From an uncultured Alphaproteobacteria bacterium (GTDB taxonomy: Bacteria; Pseudomonadota; Alphaproteobacteria; RF32; CAG-239), in the NCBI GenBank assembly GCA_910577095.1, contig CAJTLY010000014.1, forward strand, positions 1 through 53,069: a DNA stretch of 53,069 bases, given 5' to 3'. Position 1 is the stretch's first letter. The number at the start of each line of letters is the position of its first letter. The notes below the pieces were generated by a model, which had not been told where the DNA came from, did no database searches, and saw only the letters and a list, made by a program, of their open reading frames with translations. Shown piece after piece: positions 50,010-53,069 of the stretch. The position numbers were made by a program, and so were the translations under genes.

Positions 50010-52727
50010 TTACCAGGCATAACTCAAACCGGCACCCAAGGTAATGTTGTCATATCCCGAACCGAAAGTATAGTTGGTCCAGCCATAACCCGACACAGCG
50101 TCACTGAAACCGTAACGGCCGCCCAACTCTATCCGTCCCAAAGTCTGATCGTGATAAGTGTCGGCTTTGCCGTAACCGCTGATTTTCACTTCGTCATCAT
50201 CGGTTAAAGTGTGAATAACGCTCGGTTTCACATAAATCTTCGCCGTATCGATTTGTTTTTCCAGCTTTATACCAAACTCGGCTTCCAGATGTTTGACGTC
50301 ACTCCAGTCATATCTTTTGCCAACGTTATCGGTCGCGGAATCAAAATCAATCTGGGTATAATAGATCCCCAGCCCCGGACTTAAGGTCAAATCACTGCTC
50401 AAAGCAAAAGTATGTCCGGCTTCTACTCCGGCACCGAATTCCACGCCGTCGCTGTCAAACTCGGCGATTCCGTCGTCCGTTTTAACATCTGCCCGCTGCA
50501 TACCGCCGTATATGCCGGCAAACAACCAGTTCATGTTTTTGTCGTAACGGTAATAAAAACCGGCCAGATAAGAGTCGATATCAATTTTGCTGCCGGAAAG
50601 CGCATGCAATTTGGCACCGCGTCCCGAAAGATCGTATTCGCCGTTGCGATAAGACGCAAAAACGCCAAAGGTGTTGTTAACGTCGTTTTGAAGGTCAAAA
50701 CCGGCTTCCACACCCCAAATGTCGGCATCCATGTCAACCGGTTTGTCAATACCTGCGGTTTCGCCCTGAGCGCTGACCCATAAATTATGCAACGGACGTC
50801 CGTCCCATTCCTGCGAATATATGCCGCAATTCGGACAATATTCCCGTCCGGAAGCCAGTTTGCCGTTCAAATTTCGAAGCACACTGCGTGTTTGTTCAAG
50901 CGCAGCTTCGTGCATTCCGGCCGCCGCAACGACTTCCGGCGCCACCACTAAAGAATCCGGCGTTTCCGGCACCAGTGTATTAACCGTCAAATACCATGCC
51001 GTGCCCTGATCGCCCTCACCGGCCTCGGACTGAGCCACCCACATATACGGACTTTTTTCGACCCGCACAACATTAAATGCGGCCGAAGTTTCGGCATTGT
51101 CTTGCGGCGCATTGACGAAAAGGCTTTTGACGGTCTCGGGACTTGTCAACAAGTTATCATCCGCAAATTTCAAAACAACGTCCGTATTGCCCGCAACGTC
51201 ACCGTCCACATTGATAATACCGTGACGAATGGTATTGGCCGCGGTGTCGGTCTCAACGTTCAGTTTCAACTGCGGAAGTCCCGAAGCCCGAAGTTCTTTG
51301 GTATTGAACACCGCATCGGTCCCCATTTCGACCGATGAACCGCCGTTTAACAAAAGGGCACCGTTGTTATGGATGACGCCGCGGTTGACAATAACCTTAT
51401 AATTGGCAATTTCCCGTTCGGCCGTCAACTGGGAATTCTCATTGACGCGCAAAATACCGCGATTGTCAATATTGTTGACGATCTGAGCATCTTCTCCCAC
51501 AACATCCAGCAAGGCCCCGTTATTAACCGACACCGTCCCTTCTCCTTGTATCGAACTGCGAAGAAGCAAAGACTTGTTAACGACCAGAAGTCCGTTATTG
51601 TCAACGGTGCCGTTATTGACGCTGTCGTGTTTCAGGATCAGACCGTTGTCTTTATCAATATTAACGGTACCGTTGTTGATTAACGCATTTTGCATCGCCA
51701 CACCGGCAGCATTGGCCACAAGCCGCCCGCCTTCGCTGACGGTTGTCCGGCCGCTTCCGTCAATACCTCGGTTCAGAATCAGCGATCCTGTATCCTGAAC
51801 AGTAAAATCTCCCTGATTGGCAATTTGTCCGTTGTTGGTAAATTCGGCTAAAACATCGGCAGCTTTTTCTTTGTTGACGGTTATTGTACCGTTGTTTTCG
51901 GTCTGGTTACCGAAAGTGGCGGCATTGACGCTGTTTTCCACTATAATTTGTCCGCCCTTTTCAATGACAGTGTTGCCGTTACCGATAATGCCGCCGTCCA
52001 GAGTGACCACCGCCGACTCGGCTACAATCACCGTACCGCTTTGAACATTGATATCATTGTTTTTTTCCGGATCTTTATTGTTTTCAAAAACGTTGTTGCC
52101 TTTGAAAATAACCGACCCCGAATCGAGTCTTATGGCACCGCCGCCGAAAGTGCCGTCGGTAACACGGCCGGAAGTGTTGTTTCGGAATTGGGTATTAACC
52201 ATGGTGACAACAGCACCGCGATTGTCATATTGTCCGCTGTTGAAGGCCCCGCCGCCCTTCTCGCCGTGATTGCCTTCAAAAAGAGTGTTTTCAACCAACA
52301 CATCTCGGGGCGAGAGATGAAAAACGCCACCGCCGAAACCGGCAGCCGAATTTCCTAAAAACTGAACGTTGCTGATTTTATCAATACTGCCGGAATTGGA
52401 ATCTTCGTGACCGTCAAGCGTCTGACTGTAAATAGCGCCGCCGCCGCCCGTTTCGGAAATATTTCCCTGAAATATACTGTTGCTGACGGAGCTGATATAG
52501 CCTCGACTGACAATGGCTCCCCCGATTGCCGACCTGTTATTTGTAAACGAAGAGTCTTTTATCAAAGAAACTTCCGGCGGCGCAAAAGTCAACGCCCCGC
52601 CCACACCATAGGTACCGCTCGATTTTTCCGCATAATTTTGATTTATAATATCCGCAGCAACCGCCATTTCCGTCATTCCGAAAAAAAACGCTGCGCAAGA
52701 TAGTAAAAGATATCTTTTTTCAGTCAA
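50010..52727 (-). CDS. Pmp-like autotransporter adhesin B, 905 residues
   Basis: Type V surface protein related to adhesin A. It has a signal peptide (MTEKRYLLLSCAAFFFGMTEMAVA, cleavage after AVA) and FxxN/GGAI-type repeats in residues about 30-200 (SSFTNNRSAIGGAIV, VQFLGNSAAGFGGGVF, TLFEGNHGEKGGGAF, TQFRNNTSG with GGGAIRL). A long region of short Asn/Gly/Val beta-helix rungs follows to about 590, then a barrel from about 646 ending in LSYAW. The barrel matches that of A closely (PVDMDADIWGVEAGFD in both). I chose TTG 52727: AAGGA lies 7 bases upstream, MTE matches the start of A, and the further upstream open frame is the conserved leader, not protein. It has palindromes B1-B3 upstream. Confidence 0.88.
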   Translation of the reverse strand: MTEKRYLLLSCAAFFFGMTEMAVAADIINQNYAEKSSGTYGVGGALTFAPPEVSLIKDSSFTNNRSAIGGAIVSRGYISSVSNSIFQGNISETGGGGAIYSQTLDGHEDSNSGSIDKISNVQFLGNSAAGFGGGVFHLSPRDVLVENTLFEGNHGEKGGGAFNSGQYDNRGAVVTMVNTQFRNNTSGRVTDGTFGGGAIRLDSGSVIFKGNNVFENNKDPEKNNDINVQSGTVIVAESAVVTLDGGIIGNGNTVIEKGGQIIVENSVNAATFGNQTENNGTITVNKEKAADVLAEFTNNGQIANQGDFTVQDTGSLILNRGIDGSGRTTVSEGGRLVANAAGVAMQNALINNGTVNIDKDNGLILKHDSVNNGTVDNNGLLVVNKSLLLRSSIQGEGTVSVNNGALLDVVGEDAQIVNNIDNRGILRVNENSQLTAEREIANYKVIVNRGVIHNNGALLLNGGSSVEMGTDAVFNTKELRASGLPQLKLNVETDTAANTIRHGIINVDGDVAGNTDVVLKFADDNLLTSPETVKSLFVNAPQDNAETSAAFNVVRVEKSPYMWVAQSEAGEGDQGTAWYLTVNTLVPETPDSLVVAPEVVAAAGMHEAALEQTRSVLRNLNGKLASGREYCPNCGIYSQEWDGRPLHNLWVSAQGETAGIDKPVDMDADIWGVEAGFDLQNDVNNTFGVFASYRNGEYDLSGRGAKLHALSGSKIDIDSYLAGFYYRYDKNMNWLFAGIYGGMQRADVKTDDGIAEFDSDGVEFGAGVEAGHTFALSSDLTLSPGLGIYYTQIDFDSATDNVGKRYDWSDVKHLEAEFGIKLEKQIDTAKIYVKPSVIHTLTDDDEVKISGYGKADTYHDQTLGRIELGGRYGFSDAVSGYGWTNYTFGSGYDNITLGAGLSYAW

Positions 52728-52742
52728 AGCCCATTCCTTTCC

Positions 52743-52774
52743 TTTTAAATTTAAACGATCGTTTTTTTGATACA
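52743..52774 (-). repeat. 32-bp palindrome B1 (adhesin B leader, proximal)
   Basis: Read on the minus strand: TGTATC, A7, centre CGATCG (52761-52756), then TTTAAAT in place of T7, exactly the diverged form of A2. It ends just upstream of the ribosome binding site. Confidence 0.85.
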
Positions 52775-52860
52775 CTTTTTTCTCGTTTGGATATTGGCAT
52801 AACTTATTGATAATTTTAGAATTATCTTGAAACTTATGGGCAATTGCTGTACTCTTTGCC

Positions 52861-52892
52861 TGTATCAAAAAAACGATCCTTTTTTTGTGACA
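52861..52892 (-). repeat. 32-bp palindrome B2 (adhesin B leader)
   Basis: Read on the minus strand: TGTCAC, A7, centre GGATCG (52879-52874), T7, GATACA. Its centre is exactly 118 bp from B1 and 132 bp from B3. Confidence 0.9.
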
Positions 52893-52992
52893 GGTAAAGA
52901 TACAATTTTATTTGACTCATTTTTTTAAAATAAATTGTGTATTTCTAATGAGTTATAATTGTTTTCTAAATAAGGATAATATAAAATAAAAA

Positions 52993-53024
52993 TGTCACAA
53001 AAAAAGGATCGTTTTCTCAAAGCG
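52993..53024 (-). repeat. 32-bp palindrome B3 (adhesin B leader, distal)
   Basis: In plus orientation: TGTCAC, A7, centre GGATCG (53006-53011), then a degenerate right arm TTTTCTC. The last 45 bases of the window beyond it show no feature I can support. Confidence 0.75.
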
Positions 53025-53069
53025 CCCTTTGCCTTTTTGAACTTCTGTCTTTGCTACCCCGCTAAAATA

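Noticed and set aside
52728..52868. 47-codon upstream extension of adhesin B
   Set aside because: The extension translates the conserved non-coding leader and palindrome B1; the TTG at 52727 with AAGGA gives a proper signal peptide and matches adhesin A.
52861..53024. Palindrome arrays as a CRISPR array
   Set aside because: Only two or three units per site, 100-base intervals of conserved rather than unique sequence, and no cas genes.

Overview
The window looks like chromosome from an uncultured, host- or gut-associated alphaproteobacterium. Evidence seen in the sequence: a tolC - popZ-like (DUF2497) - valS cluster, an alphaproteobacterial SOS box (GAAC-N7-GAAC) in front of lexA, alphaproteobacterial-size RpoB and RpoC, and codon use of moderate GC. 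The genus is not determinable from the window alone. Many genes use good TTGACA/TATAAT-like promoters and hairpin terminators, and several use TTG or GTG starts.

Layout. 1-4200 is an AT-rich accessory region: the 3' fragment of a serine recombinase, an imperfect direct repeat 888 bp apart, two small orphan genes, a predicted permuted papain-fold protein, a predicted HExxH metalloprotease and a tiny membrane protein. 4200-6150 holds an unrecognised two-gene unit and a lipoprotein. 6180-6375 (minus) is a likely structured non-coding RNA. 6690-25330 carries the transcription/translation core secE-nusG, mscL, rplK-rplA, rplJ-rplL, then a large Pmp-like autotransporter adhesin, hisS and a rdgB-like gene, then rpoB-rpoC. 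The usual rplKAJL-rpoBC run is therefore interrupted. L1- and L10-type autoregulatory leaders are recognisable. 25893-32352 (minus) is a glgB-glgX-malQ glycogen operon; its partner glgP lies at 47408. 32579-36303 holds a DUF2934 protein, a TPR-methyltransferase, tRNA-Leu(CAA) and two tandem DUF1796 genes. 36518-39171 is lysS followed by yibQ, divergent from lexA. Then come a 710-residue orphan, valS, a PopZ-like gene, tolC, glgP and a second autotransporter.

Most interesting signal: a family of 32-bp palindromes (TGTATC, A7, 6-base centre usually containing GATC, T7, GATACA) occurs only in three places: the leader of each autotransporter gene and the gene-free space between rpoC and malQ. Their centres are spaced exactly 118 bp in both adhesin leaders, and exactly 132 bp in two of the arrays. 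The two adhesin leaders are homologous beyond the palindromes. This looks like a shared regulatory or recombinational element for surface adhesins, with an orphan copy at 25495-25754.

How the genes work together: the glycogen genes would branch, debranch, rearrange and phosphorolyse storage glucan. The two adhesins have conserved C-terminal barrels, diverged passengers and matched leaders, so they probably form a co-regulated surface family. The remaining core genes are housekeeping.
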